64,000 nt of DNA. Origin: Mercurialis annua. Lineage: Eukaryota; Streptophyta; Magnoliopsida; Malpighiales; Euphorbiaceae. The notes beneath the pieces are model-generated. The model made no database searches. It saw only the letters and a list, made by a program, of their open reading frames with translations, and had not been told where the DNA came from. The stretch covers positions 8,628,001-8,692,000 of the forward strand of contig NC_065570.1 of the NCBI RefSeq assembly GCF_937616625.2, written 5' to 3'. Below are positions 21,964-33,012 of this stretch, piece by piece. The translations under genes were made by a program, and so were the position numbers. The first letter of the stretch is position 1, and the number at the start of each line of letters is the position of its first letter.

Positions 21964-22551
21964 TTAGTAAATTTTACCACATATCATAATCCTAAGTCTT
22001 TTCAATCTTAATTTAAACCTCCTGAATCTCCAAAAAAAGAAACCCGGAAGTCTTCTAAATGATTTTTTCCGTGTCAATTTCCGCCTTACGCTGTCTGTTT
22101 TCGTATTTTTATCGGTCACGAAACTACCGTCGGAAGCGAAATTACTGATTCCATAATTACCCACACCGTTGAATTTGCGTATCGATTTGATTTCCGCCCA
22201 CGGATCGTAAATTTCGTCGTCGGTTCCGCTGCTGCCCCAAAGAGGTATAGTTTTGACAAGAGGAGAGCCACTGTAATGTTGAAAATGAGTTGATAAACTA
22301 GTATGTTCCATGTCAAACAATCTCCTCAGAGATGTGTTTCCAGTCTTCATCAACTCGAGTAATCTGCCACTTTTATTAGCAGAAGAGACTTCAGAAGAGA
22401 ATGACAATGAAGAAGAACATAAAGAAGAGGAAGAAGATGAAGACCAATATAATGATTTTTGATGATCTATTATTTCTCTTATCTTTTTCTTTTGAGATTC
22501 CTTGTTGATCAAGCTACTTGTCTCTTCTTCTTCTGTTATTTCTGATATCAT
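21964..22551 (-). CDS. Plant protein of unknown function (195 aa)
   Basis: This single-exon gene starts at the ATG at 22551. Residues 1-35 are acidic then basic (EITEEEETSS). A poly-Ser tract follows (about 36-60). Next comes the most conserved-looking block, LLELMKTGNTSLRRLFDMEH (about 65-84), with TSLSTHFQHYSGSP, IPLWGSS and DPWAEIKSI (to about 125). The tail is very basic (RRKLTRKKSFRRLPG, then an FRRFKLRLKRLR run), as in a nuclear localisation or membrane-binding segment. The block resembles a family of uncharacterised plant proteins, but I can name no activity. There is no signal peptide and no membrane segment. Its 3' end lies about 180 bp from that of the glycosyltransferase gene, so their 3' UTRs may overlap. 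Confidence 0.75.
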   Translation of the reverse strand: MISEITEEEETSSLINKESQKKKIREIIDHQKSLYWSSSSSSSLCSSSLSFSSEVSSANKSGRLLELMKTGNTSLRRLFDMEHTSLSTHFQHYSGSPLVKTIPLWGSSGTDDEIYDPWAEIKSIRKFNGVGNYGISNFASDGSFVTDKNTKTDSVRRKLTRKKSFRRLPGFFFWRFRRFKLRLKRLRIMICGKIY

Positions 22552-22839
22552 TCTACTCTAAAATGGCTGTTCCTGACAAACTTTTGCTAAAAATGTAGAG
22601 AGAAAAAAACAGGTTTGTTTTTTTGGGTTTCTGAAACACTAAAAAACAGAGGAAAATGGTGAAAAAATGGGTTTGCCGGCTATAACCAAAAGTTTGTGTT
22701 TTGCCTTAAATTAAGGACAAGTTTGAAAAACCTTGGCCTGCATAAGGTTTTTTTAATTGAAAATGTCTAGAATTCTGTAACAGGATCCTTGTAGGACTAT
22801 CATTTCTGACACTTGCATACAAAATCTAATCATCAAAGA

Positions 22840-23530
22840 TTTTGCTGGTACGTCCGGTGATAACAAATATAGGTGGAACAACGGCAAATCACCCAAAATC
22901 TCAATAGACAAAGTCCACTCAAGACAACGCTCGACCCCAAATAACCACGCCTAGCTCATGAAGCAGAGATAACACAAGACCGAGCTAACATCAAGCCGAG
23001 ATAACCAAGAAACAGCATAATCGAGCTATGACTATGAATAGCATAGTCGAGACAATCCAAAAACAGGATAACCAAACTATGACTAGAAATAGCATAGCCA
23101 AACTAAGACAAGAAACAGGATAGCCGAGCTATGACAAGGAATAGTAACCTATGTCATACGAGGAAAGGACCATAAAAGATTTTCTGACAATGGAACGTTT
23201 GACATCATAGAACGTTGCCCCGCACCCACGAACCTGACACATTCTTCCAAAAGGAATAACAGATTTGTCCACGGCATCACGCCTCTAACCAACTTGTCCA
23301 CATTGGCCTTCCCGGGTTAGAATTTCTCTCCAGTCCGGTCTAAATTCCATGAACTTTTTGGTTCATTTTTGAACTTCCGGCAGCCCGGACTTAACCTCCT
23401 TCAAAACTTTCCAAAAGTTTCCGATGGCAGCCGGACTAAAGCCTACCCAGGCTGCATGTGGTACCACCTCTGTTCTTAGGACAGCTCCATTTAGCTCCTA
23501 ACAACAGGGCTATGTTAGATACAATTTCAG
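22840..23530. repeat. LTR-like remnant with AGCCGAGCTATGA tandem repeats
   Basis: The G+C rises sharply. 22980-23130 repeats GATAACC, CGAGCTATGACAAG and GAATAGCATAG words at 30-40-bp spacing. 23170-23250 carries CATAAAAGATTTTCTGACA and CGCACCCACGAACCTGACAC, which recur in the Gypsy-like LTR at 54065-54150. This points to a related, older LTR. I found no clear ends or TSD. The rest of 22552-24070 holds no gene I can see. Confidence 0.45.
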
Positions 23531-24070
23531 AATCTGTTTTCTGAAAATTGAAAGTTTGGAAGAAACTGTAAATTTCAATTTCTATCTTTTCAGAGTCATT
23601 TTTGGAATTGTTAAAAAATGAAATTCATAATTCCTATCCTGAAAATCTGTGAAAATGGGCATAATAGAAAATAAAATGATAACAAAGACCCTATAATATA
23701 AACAAATGATTCTAGGAAAAACAAGCAAATAGGATAGTTCCCAGTTAACATTTTGTCTTCAGCATATGAAAATAACATCTACAGCAATGTAATTGCATCA
23801 ATAAATCTGTACATTTCCAAGGATTCAAAAAAATCCAATAATAATGATAAAAAAAAAAAACGAAAAAACAATAACAGAAGGTAAATATTACTAACAAACA
23901 AAAAAATAAATGCTAAAACAGAATCAAGTAGATCAAAGTCAACCAAAATATGCCACAAGTCATTCATTAAATCCTTTAAACCCTAATGTTAAAATACAGT
24001 TAATAAATCCATAAACCCTAAAAAAAACCCAAATTACAAAAACCAAAGATTAACACCACATTACCAATGT

Positions 24071-24787
24071 TTACTTACTCTTGTTAAACTTGATCGCAAA
24101 GCAAAGTTCATTAGTATCGCCTTTTCGAAACATCCAAATAGTAACAACATCATCTTCATTCATCAACAGATTATGCTTGTCTCTGAATTTTTTCCATCCT
24201 TCTCCATTAAGTACATAATATTTTGCACACCAATACTTGAAACCCATCTCAAATTCATTCCCTGCATAATCATAAACTGTAACTTCAATTCCTTTTCCCA
24301 CATCTTCATCTGCATGCAACAGAGACAAAAGATTCGTTTCCACGTCAGCTTTTCTCATCAACAATCTATTTAGACTGTTACCAAGATCACTGATTGTTAA
24401 CTGTTTTTCAAATGGTTTACTACAATTTGTAATCAACCCATTTAAACCTGGAACTGAGGGGATTTTAAAAGGACTGGAATTTCTCACAAGAGCCGTTACG
24501 GGTTCGGTTCCGGGCAAGATTTTCTTGGAATCTTGTTCTTTATTATTGTTACCACCAAGATTTTTGAAGATGATTCGTGGGTATTTTCTTGAAATTGGAT
24601 TGACATTGTAATTTCCAAGAAATTTTCTTTTCATGCAGTTAAGAACTCGAGCCTCATCTGGGTCGAGCTTTTTCTGTTTTAAAGAAATAAGACAGTTAAC
24701 TGCTGCGTCCAGCTCTTGGCGTTCGTTAGAATAGAAACGTCGATAGAAATGGCCGCCTCCGCCGCAGCTGCCGCCGGCAGTTTTCAT
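24071..24787 (-). CDS. B3-domain protein (plant-specific DNA-binding family)
   Basis: This intronless gene encodes 238 residues from the ATG at 24787. The N-terminus is Gly-rich (GGSCGGGGHFYRRF). A Lys/Arg-rich middle follows (about 36-75). The C-terminal 110 residues form a B3-like domain: KQLTISDLGNSLNRLLMRKA (about 128-147), then a GIEVTVYDYAGNEFEMGFKY stretch (about 166-185), YYVLNGEGWKKFRDKHNL, DDVVTIWMFRKGD and LCFAIKF. This order (KxLxxSDxG, RLLxxK, VxVYD, FKYW, GWKKF, DVVxxWxFR, LCF) matches the small plant B3 family that includes At2g31720/At1g05920-type proteins. A role in the nucleus as a DNA-binding regulator is inferred from the family. Residues that contact DNA in other B3 proteins are only partly conserved in such members. 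The start codon is the only ATG in frame before the domain. Confidence 0.85.
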   Translation of the reverse strand: MKTAGGSCGGGGHFYRRFYSNERQELDAAVNCLISLKQKKLDPDEARVLNCMKRKFLGNYNVNPISRKYPRIIFKNLGGNNNKEQDSKKILPGTEPVTALVRNSSPFKIPSVPGLNGLITNCSKPFEKQLTISDLGNSLNRLLMRKADVETNLLSLLHADEDVGKGIEVTVYDYAGNEFEMGFKYWCAKYYVLNGEGWKKFRDKHNLLMNEDDVVTIWMFRKGDTNELCFAIKFNKSK

Positions 24788-25327
24788 GCTTTTTTCCCGT
24801 TTTGGAGATTTTGAGACAATCCAAGATTTTGTTCTGTTTTATTAGAGTAAAAAAAAAGGGAGAATGGAGGTTAAATTGGGAATTTCTGATGTATATTAAA
24901 TATTGGTCGTTAATACAAAGTTAAAGTCTAGGAAGTAAATCAAGTAAAACACTTAATTTTTATCATTAAGGGTAAGAGAAACTCTTTTTTGGTTGAAGAA
25001 ACAGAGTAAAACACTTAAACATCGAGTAATTTTCGATTATAATCTAACTCTATATTCAAATTCTATCTTGAAGTGGTTACTCGAACATGTTTTTAGTTTT
25101 TTTACAACACTTTATAAATCACTCTAACACTTATATTGTTATTCTTTTACTATTTTAATATAATATTCATTTTATCTAAATATAATTTTTATTTTATTTA
25201 TTATATAAAAATAAATTTAATTATTTATAATTAATAAATAGTAGTAATAGTTTTTATATTTTGGATGACTATTTAAAAAAAATTAGTATAATTAGTAAAA
25301 TACTATAGTACATAATATTAAAAAAAG
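24788..25327. other. Upstream region of the B3 gene
   Basis: This is the 5' flank of the minus-strand B3 gene. No clear TATA box is visible. The first 100 bp hold poly-A and poly-T runs, and the rest is very AT-rich without a gene. Confidence 0.35.
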
Positions 25328-25631
25328 TTATTGTCATAAAATATCATCAACTTGCGATTTTCGATTTAAGCACAATCTATCAATCGTTTCAATTCACATC
25401 CCAAAGTTTTCTAACTTTTCATCTCACAGCCTGGTGTCGTTTTATGCGTTATTTTGCATAAAAATGATGTCGTTTTGGAAGTTCTGAATCATCAAAATGC
25501 CATCGTACAAGGCATTTAGATTAAGTTTGGCTTTTTAAGCTAAAAAAGAGGTTGAGATGTGGGGTCACGTAATAGAAAATGCTTAAATCAAAAAGAAAAA
25601 GCGGAAGTTTGAGAATATTTTATGACAATAA
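25328..25631. repeat. Inverted-repeat element, family shared with 49760-50057 (copy A)
   Basis: The left arm TTATTGTCATAAAATATC is mirrored by GAATATTTTATGACAATAA on the right. Next to the left end lies TTTTCGATTTAAGCACAATC, also found almost unchanged in the copy at 49760. The centre has ATGATGTCGTTTTGG and GGTGTCGTTTTATG. It is non-coding, and no exact TSD was found. Confidence 0.6.
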
Positions 25632-26180
25632 TCTCATTATAAAATATGATATAAAAAAATATTAGTGATTATATGTTTTGGTATACGCAATAAAATTAGT
25701 GATTGTAACAACTTTATAGAAAGGGGGAGGGGGTAGATAAAAGTATCATATATATTTTAAAAATCTATTGTTAATTCATAAATTACTTAAAAGTTTTATT
25801 GTCATTACCTAAATATAATAAAATTAGCTAATTAAATAATAAGAGTTTAAATTTGTATCATTTATAAGACTTTATAAATTAATAAAAAAATTAATTTTAG
25901 TTATAAAAAATAAAAAAATAATTTAATAAGCCATTTAATTTTATTTATATTATTAATTTAAAATATTTTAATGTATGATTAATTTGTACTTCATATAGGT
26001 GAAAGGATAATATCCATACAAATGATTTTCTTACGTTGAAACATAAAACATATTGATGAATAATTTTCCCTATAGATTAAAGGATAATATCCATGCAATT
26101 AGCATAATAATAAGCTACTAAATTAGTTAATTCGTATACCTCCCACAAGGAGACACAACTGACTTTTTTTTAGTACAAAC

Positions 26181-26890
26181 CAATGTTTTTAAAACCGAAT
26201 CGGAATGCGAACCGGCTTCGTTGGAGGTTTATGATTCAACCGGTTCAACCAGATTGGATCGGATTTTTTAATTTTAATAAATATAAATTATTTAAATAAA
26301 ACATATATAATTTAATAAAACATATATAATATAATTTTTAGAATTAGGACAATAAATGTTATGTGGGATAGAAAAAAATATTTTAAATTTTTTATATGAA
26401 GTGTTTACTAAATATAAATTTTATAAAAAAGTATGATATTATATTTAAATAAATTTTTAATGTAAAATATAGTTATAAATAATTAATATATATTTAAGTT
26501 TTTAAAAGTATATATATTTAGTAATCAATTAATACTAAAGAAAGAAAGATATTAAAAAAATAAGAAAAAAGAGACTAAAACAAAACTACTATTAAAAGGA
26601 GGAAAGAGACAAATTAATGTTAGTGCGTCAGAAAAAGAAGAATATAAGTAAATATGTCAGCGAAATAGAGGAGAGAAAAATAATCACGTGGGTCTGACTG
26701 GAAATTTAGACGGTGAGTCCAAAAACCGGGTTTGGACGATTTTTCTTAGTAACCGGATTTTTCCGGTTTGATCCGGTTACAAGCGATTTTTACACTACTT
26801 GGATTTTAACATATAATCGGACTGGACTGCTACCCGGTTCGCGGTTAACCCGATCCGACCGTCTGGTCCGGTCCACTTTTCATAACATTG
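26181..26890. mobile_element. hAT-type MITE with 8-bp TSD
   Basis: The ends CAATGTTTTTAAAACCGAAT and, read in reverse from the right, CAATGTTATGAAAAGTGGAC form the terminal inverted repeat. GTACAAAC at 26173-26180 and 26891-26898 is an exact TSD (identity extends to 9 bp). CCGGTT/AACCGG words crowd both arms and the centre is AT-only. The open frame at 26713-27054 crosses the right boundary and is not a gene. The element sits just upstream of a LINE fragment. Confidence 0.82.
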
Positions 26891-26984
26891 GTACAAACCA
26901 CTACTTCAAAATAATATCGGATTTAAAAATTAACTTTTATAATTATTCTAAGTTTGGAATTAATGTGAGTGACTTTGACCTTAA

Positions 26985-27302
26985 TAAAAAAAATTATGTG
27001 GTTTCTTGGGATTATGTTGGCAATCGCTTTAAACCACAGTCAGCACTACTTTAGAACAAATTTTTGCTGTCACCATCCAGGAGGTTAGTACTGATAAAAT
27101 ATGTTCTTTTCATTATACTTGTTTATTTTATGTCGATCCATGTCATGCCGGTTGTGATTCAAATTCAGTTAGAGTTTTATTTGAAGAAATTTTTATGGAA
27201 AGGTGATGTTTCTAAAATGGCTTTATGTAAAGTCTATCAGGATGTAATTTGTCAGGATTTAAATGATGGAGGTTTATGTATAATTTTCAACTCAGAAATC
27301 AG
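26985..27302 (+). pseudogene. LINE (L1-type) reverse transcriptase fragment, left piece
   Basis: The plus strand reads WDYVGNRF, then a stop, then LLSPSRRLVLIKYVLF, YFMSIHVMPVVIQIQ, FLWKGDVSKMALCKV and DGGLCI. This is the usual order for the thumb/connection region after the reverse transcriptase of plant L1-type retrotransposons. Upstream catalytic motifs are missing and stops are present, so it is a dead fragment. It is cut at 27302 by the element at 27303-27717 and resumes after it. Confidence 0.8.
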
Positions 27303-27717
27303 GGTAATTGATTCTAAAGATCACTGAACTTTTAAATTTTTTCATTTCAGTTACTATTTTTTTTTTCATTTTGATCACTGAACATTCATTGTTTTTTATT
27401 TTAGTATTTTCTGACCAAAAATGCTTAGTTGGCAGCGGAATTTTTTTTTTTTTAAATCTGAAAACTTGCCGTATATGCATTATTTGATCTAAAAAGTCAT
27501 TTTTAAAGTGAAATTATGTATGTGATAAATTTTCAAAATAAAATTTGTAAAATCCGGTTGCCACATGTCAACTTCCGGCTGCCAGCTAAGCATTTTTAGC
27601 CTGAAATACCAAAATGAAAAAAAATGAAAGTTCAGTGATCAAAATGAAAAAAAAATAGTTTAGTAACTGAAATAAAAACAACTCAATAGTTTAATGATGG
27701 TCAAAATCAATTATCCC
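27303..27717. mobile_element. Inverted-repeat element inserted in the LINE fragment
   Basis: The left arm reads GGTAATTGATTCTAAAGATC and the right arm read in reverse reads GGGATAATTGATTTTGACCA. Further pairing includes ATCACTGAAC and AATGCTTAGTTGGCAGC. The flanks AGAAATCAG (27294-27302) and AAAAATCAG (27718-27726) are a 9-bp TSD with one change, a Mutator-like size. The insertion explains why the LINE frame stops at 27302 and resumes after 27718. Confidence 0.75.
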
Positions 27718-27780
27718 AAAAATCAGAATTTACTATTAAAATGGATTTGAAAAATCACATTTCAACAATCTAAATTTGTT
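27718..27780 (+). pseudogene. LINE fragment, right piece
   Basis: AATCAG then reads NQNLLLKW and KI, the motif that normally follows GGLGI in plant L1 proteins (N.SLL.KW). The join across the inserted element is therefore consistent with one original LINE. It decays soon after. Confidence 0.6.
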
Positions 27781-27830
27781 TGCTAAAGGCTTTTATCCTT
27801 AGTCTCTAGTTTCGATGATAACATAAATCC

Positions 27831-28025
27831 AGTAATGTGTTTATCTAAATGTTGTAAGGCTTGTATCCTAAAAGGTTCATCATTAACTTGGCATATGCTC
27901 AACATACATAATCAAAGTGATAGTATAGTAATGTGTTTACCTAAATGTTGTAAGGCTCATATTCTAAAAGGTTTATGATTAACTTGGCATATTCCACCTC
28001 AACATACATAATCAAAGTGATAGTA
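27831..28025. repeat. Tandem duplication, two units of about 97 bp
   Basis: AGTAATGTGTTTATCTAAAT at 27831 and AGTAATGTGTTTACCTAAAT at 27927 each begin a unit that ends CATAATCAAAGTGATAGTAT. The units differ at about ten positions and by a small indel. 28026-28389 then holds no gene I can recognise, though it repeats CAAACAGACTGC and GCATCAGG words. Confidence 0.8.
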
Positions 28026-28389
28026 TACCTCGTATCAAACAAATAGTCTGCCAGTGCATCAGGCCTTACCAAACAAACAGACTGCTAATGCACCAGGATT
28101 TGTCACTACCAAACAGATTAAGTTCATCTTCATTAGTCAACTCAACATTTGAATAGGCTCCTCCATTTGTTCTATCCTACACATTGCATTGAGGATAAGA
28201 ATTGAAGGCAATTGAAAAATGATGATTCAGCTATGATTTCTAGAAGATTTATGAGAATATATATATCCTTCAACCATTTACAAGGGTGTGGAACATCAAA
28301 GAAAATAATCAATCAACCACTAACTTTATGTTTCATACTTGGTCATTCCTCTCAAAAGAACTAGAGTTAGTTTTAAATAAGAGTACTTA

Positions 28390-29960
28390 TGTCACGACCC
28401 GAATGTACGAGTCACGGCCGGCGCCAAAAAACAGGAGTGATTGTTTTGGAATCCGTAATAAGCCTATTAAAAAATTACATCTATAGCTAGTCTTTATCAA
28501 ACATGTATACATTTATTCAATTTGCATACCTCGTCATTTGTATATTAAACATGCATACCTTTTATTTTACCTCTTTATTTTATAAACATGCAACATTTTC
28601 ATGTGAATCATATTTCAATTCCAGCATACATACGTTCACCTCAATTTCATTTTCATTCATGTTTTGATCACACCTACTCTAAATTGGCTTATAGACTCAA
28701 ACACAATATAATCAATCATATCACATATAAATACAATCAATAAATCTCTTTAATTTAATTATCACGTTTAGCTCTGGTAAAAATATTCTTTAAAAAAACC
28801 ATACTTTATTAAACATTTTCATATTCCCTAATGTTTCAACTCGTCGATCAAATTCAATATTCTAGACTCGATGGCGACATTCTCGTTCTCAATTCCATAA
28901 CGTGTCGGCCTAACTCTATTCATCCAAATCGGGTTTTTATTTCGTAACAATTTTAATACCGAAAACGATAATTTTTTCTCTACGAAGCATAAACCGACGT
29001 TTTTATCAAAAACCATAATTTTTTACATACATATTGTCAAAACAGCCCATATGGCTAAAACGTCACGTTTTGGTTAAAAATACGGAATGTCCCCACTTTT
29101 TATAATTTTTACAGTTTCATCCGTTCTCGAACTCCTTTTTTTTTTCAAATCACCCAAAATAATTTATTATTATCAAATTTTCTTAAAACAACCCCATTAC
29201 ACCAAAACTACATATTTTTGGACAAATTACAAAAGAATCCTTAAACCTCTCACAGTTTACGTACCATAAAATCCATAAACTTTCTTTTTAGCACAATTAA
29301 ATCCAAATTACAAGAAATTCATACAAATCTTTAATCCAGAAGATTAAACATACCAAACTCATCAATTTCATTTTCAATTCATGTTTTCATTTGCATGCAT
29401 TCTTTTTTCTCATAAGAATCCATCAAAAAATTTCAAATACTCCAGATAATCAATTTATCCATTTTTAACAATCAAATTAATAATTCAACATACAAATCAA
29501 AAATTCTAACACTTTAATCATAATTTAATATGGAGTGAATTTATCTACCCATAAAATCCATAGATCATCACATGCATGTCATTTTTCATCAATTTCTGTC
29601 CATATTCTTCAAGAAAATCCAACAAACAAATCATCACCCAAAACTTATCAAAAGCAATTCCAAATCAGAAACCATCAGAAGGGTTGGTTGATATACCTTC
29701 AAGGGTCATCATTTTCAAATTTCATAAATTTCTATTAAGAATTACAAGAAAAAAATCCAAATCAGTCCCTAAGCATGCTCTTGAATACATTTTGATGAAA
29801 TCCTCTCTTTGATCATACACGAAATGATGATCTAAGGTGTATCTAGGTCATGCTTTGAGTTTAGCTGTGTAGAGAGAGGGGAGAGCTTTCTAGTGAGAGG
29901 AAGTGAAGAAATATCCAATTTTGAAACGCTCTTTTTTATAAACAATGCAGGCAGACAATC
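28390..29960. repeat. LTR-derived sequence starting TGTCACGACCC
   Basis: TGTCACGACCCGAATGTACG followed by CACGGCCGGCGCC is a well-known start of plant Ty3/Gypsy LTRs. The following 1.5 kb is AT-rich with many CATGCAT, ATTCATTTTC and CATACAT words. Near its right side, 29850-29930 holds an AGAGAGAGGGGAGAGC block like a transcript leader. I could not locate the other LTR, a primer-binding site or the TSD partner of ACTTA (28385-28389), so the right limit is uncertain. Confidence 0.5.
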
Positions 29961-31734
29961 GTCTATAACTATCTCAACGATTATATTTTGGGTTTTTTTT
30001 AGATAAATACCAAAAAAAAGATAAAATATTCTCAAAAATACTATCTCAAAGTTTTTTTTTGAAAAATACAATCTCTACTTTTTTTTTGCAAAAATAACTT
30101 TTATTATTCTCCAAAATATTTTTTTTAATCTCAGAAATACGATTTTGATTACCCAGATGTATACTAACACCGTTGGTTAACCAACAAACAGAACTATTAC
30201 AAATTCAAACCTCCATTTCTATTAAACTAGTTGAAAATTCTATTATAAACCCCTCCGCCTTCATCACCGCGAGAACAACCGACAAATAAAACCTAAATCG
30301 TCTTTTTTAAAATCTAAAATTATTGATTAGCTATTAGTTAATTATTTGTTAACCAACAACGTATTAAAAACAAAGTCATTGGTGTACATTTAGTACACCA
30401 TTGGTTAAATAGCAACAAAAATAAAAATCAACAACAGTTAAATAACGATTTTATTAATAATATATTCAAAATAACATTTATTACAAGTTACACAATAGTT
30501 TACCTAAGAGCATCTCCATTGCATGTTGTATTTTTTATGCTATTTTTAGCACAAAATAAGATAAAATGCTACATATAGCACATATTATTGAAATTTGCTC
30601 CATTGCAAAATGCTAAACTAAATACTAAATTTATAGTTTTATAAGTGATTATCATTATTGATGGCAAATCTGTAAATAATTTAGATATAATAAAATTTAG
30701 CATATGCTAAACTTTCTAACAAATTTGGCACAAAGTTTAGCATATGCTAAATTTAGCACATGAAATAGAAGTGCAATGGAAATGTGTTTTTTATACTAAA
30801 TGCTAAATTATAGCATTGTGAGGTATTTTAGCACTAGAGTGGAGATGCTCTAAGGTTAACCAGCATCTAAAAATATCACTTAATTCTCACAAGTATTTTT
30901 TCAAACACCTATAGTGCAACATGTTGTGCAGAACAAAAAAATCGAACCAGAAACATAAAATTCAGCAACTGTGTTTACTAACGATTTCATTAATGATATA
31001 TTAAAAATAAAAATTACAGGTTACCTAACGGTTAAACCAATGTTAACCATTGGTTACCCAACACCCAAAAAATATTACAAGTCTCATAAGCATTTATTCA
31101 AACACCTAAAGTGCAAGATGTGCAACACTAAAAAATCAAACAACCATTACATCACCACCGTCATTCACAAAAAAATGGATTAACCAACACCCAAAACATT
31201 GATTAGGTCTGTTTAGATCTACGATTTCTTCATTTTTTTGTCGTCTCCTCCACAGCTTCAGATTTGCAATTTTTTGACGTTTTCGTCGTCTCTTCCACGG
31301 CTAGACCTGTTCAGATCTGCGATTTCTTGAAGTTTTCGTTGTCTCCATTAATCTCTCTCTATTTAGGTTTGGATGATAGAGATAAAAGCCATGAGAAAAT
31401 AAAAAACTAAAATTGTAATTGTTGTAGAAGCAAGCTAAACAACCATGTTTTGTCTTAGTTTTTTGAGAATTATTTCATGTTGAGAAAGATTGGGTAAGAT
31501 GAATATTAGTGGCGGTGGAGAAAAGAAGAGAATATGAAGAATTAAGTGATGAGATAGGGTTTTGAAGTGGTTAGGATTTTAATTGAATAGTAAACGTATT
31601 TATCAAAAATTGAAAACATATAAATCAAATAAAAAAAGGAAGCAATTGTAAATATCTAAAACGAAAACAACGTCCGTATTCTTGAGAATAAAATTAGATA
31701 ATATAGTATATTTTCTAATTAACTCTTATATTTT
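29961..31734. other. Non-coding, transposon-like stretch
   Basis: It holds poly-T tracts with AAAATAC words, several GGTTAACC motifs and a TC-rich island at 31210-31350 with repeated CAGATCTGCGATTTCTT and TTTTCGTCGTCTC words. A Tourist MITE (30508-30850) lies inside. No gene is recognised. The island resembles 5'-UTR sequence caught in a DNA transposon. Confidence 0.35.
30508..30850. mobile_element. Tourist-type (PIF/Harbinger) MITE
   Basis: GAGCATCTCCATTGCATG on the left matches GAGCATCTCCACTCTAGTG read in reverse from the right. TAA flanks both sides (30505-30507, 30851-30853), the target preferred by PIF/Harbinger. Internal ATGCTAAA/TTTAGCAT repeats occur throughout. At 343 bp it is non-coding. 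Confidence 0.85.
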
Positions 31735-32089
31735 AGATAGTTTCTCTTAGAAATAATCATTTCAAAATGAGCCCGATCCAACAGTTCAATTAGGAGATCT
31801 CACTGTTTTACCATTTTATTAAATTTATTTCTAAAAAACTAATTTGAATGTAAATTTTTTATTAAGGATCAAAAAATAAAAACTAATAATATAGGGATTT
31901 TATGATGGATTCGCCTTAAGAACTAGTATAATAAGAGAATAAAAACATTAATTTATTGATATTAAAAACAAAAATTACAATATTCATTTCATTGGCTTAG
32001 ATTACATTATAAACAATGCCAAAGCAATCTCCCTTGTTTTACAGTTTCCGTGTGAATGATGCAGCAGATCTACCATCTCCTTTTCACTG

Positions 32090-32594
32090 TCGGCGTGCAT
32101 TTGATTCAACTCGAACCTAATCAAGATTTTACTTTTATTTTAAATCGAACCGAATCAAGTTTATAAGGATATAAAAAAATTTCAAACCGAAGTTAACCGA
32201 ACAAGACAGTCCCGTTGTTTTTTGGTTCAATTTGTGTTTTATATTCACTTCATACATGGGCGGAACCAGGGAAGGGTTAAGAGGGTCGACCAACCCTCCT
32301 TGCCGGAAAAAAATAAAAAAAAATACATTTTTTTCATGTAGGGGCGGTTTTAACCGCCCCTGAAAGTGCTATTTCTCGTATTTAACGCCGTTTTATTTTT
32401 TAAAAAAGCTAAATTTTAAAATTTCGATCCTCTTGAGTTGACGTCATGCTTCCGCCACTGACTTCATATTAAACTTAACTGAATTATTGTATTATCCAAA
32501 ACTAAACTAAACAGAAAAATTAAACTTTATATATTATCAAACCAAACCGAGTTTGTCGGTCCAGTTTGATTTTCGTTTTAGCACACACCTACAG
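32090..32594. repeat. Old hAT-like element split by a younger one
   Basis: TCGGCGTGCATTTGATTCAA on the left and, read in reverse from the right, TAGGTGTGTGCTAAAACG with AAAATCAAACTGGACC are loosely inverted. Both arms carry AAACCGAA words. The element at 32255-32460 interrupts it. No TSD was fixed. Confidence 0.4.
32255..32460. mobile_element. Short hAT-type MITE with perfect 8-bp TSD
   Basis: CATGGGCGGAACCAGG on the left and CAGTGGCGGAAGCATGACG read in reverse from the right are the inverted ends. ACTTCATA at 32247-32254 and 32461-32468 is an exact 8-bp TSD. The middle holds an inverted pair, GGGGCGGTTTTAACCGCCCC, which would form a stable hairpin. Confidence 0.8.
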
Positions 32595-33012
32595 GCCTAC
32601 AAGAAAACAATAAAAATGAAAAATAAAACATCTTAGCTAAACTTAAGCTCACTGTAAATTATGTATCATAACACAGATAACACATAATCTAAAGTTTCAT
32701 TTTGCTCTCAAATTCTTTCTAACTAAAATTGTCAATCAATTTATTTAACGCTAAACAACATTCTGCTAGATCGCGGGGACATCCCACAACCGCTCTCTCT
32801 CCAATAAGAAAACCCTTTTAAAATCAATTAGTTGCAAATCCTCAAAAACAATAAAAACCTTTCAAAATCACAAAGCACATTACTAACTTACAGTACCTAA
32901 ATCAATTCCAAACAAATGAAATTCAATTCGAACTCAGCAAAACCAGTAATTAACAAAAAGAGGGCAAATAAAATACACAAAAGCACAATACATTACAGAA
33001 AAAATAGAAAGT

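Noticed and set aside
26713..27054. 113-codon ORF on the plus strand
   Set aside because: It runs across the right boundary and TSD of a hAT MITE into LINE sequence, so it cannot be one gene.
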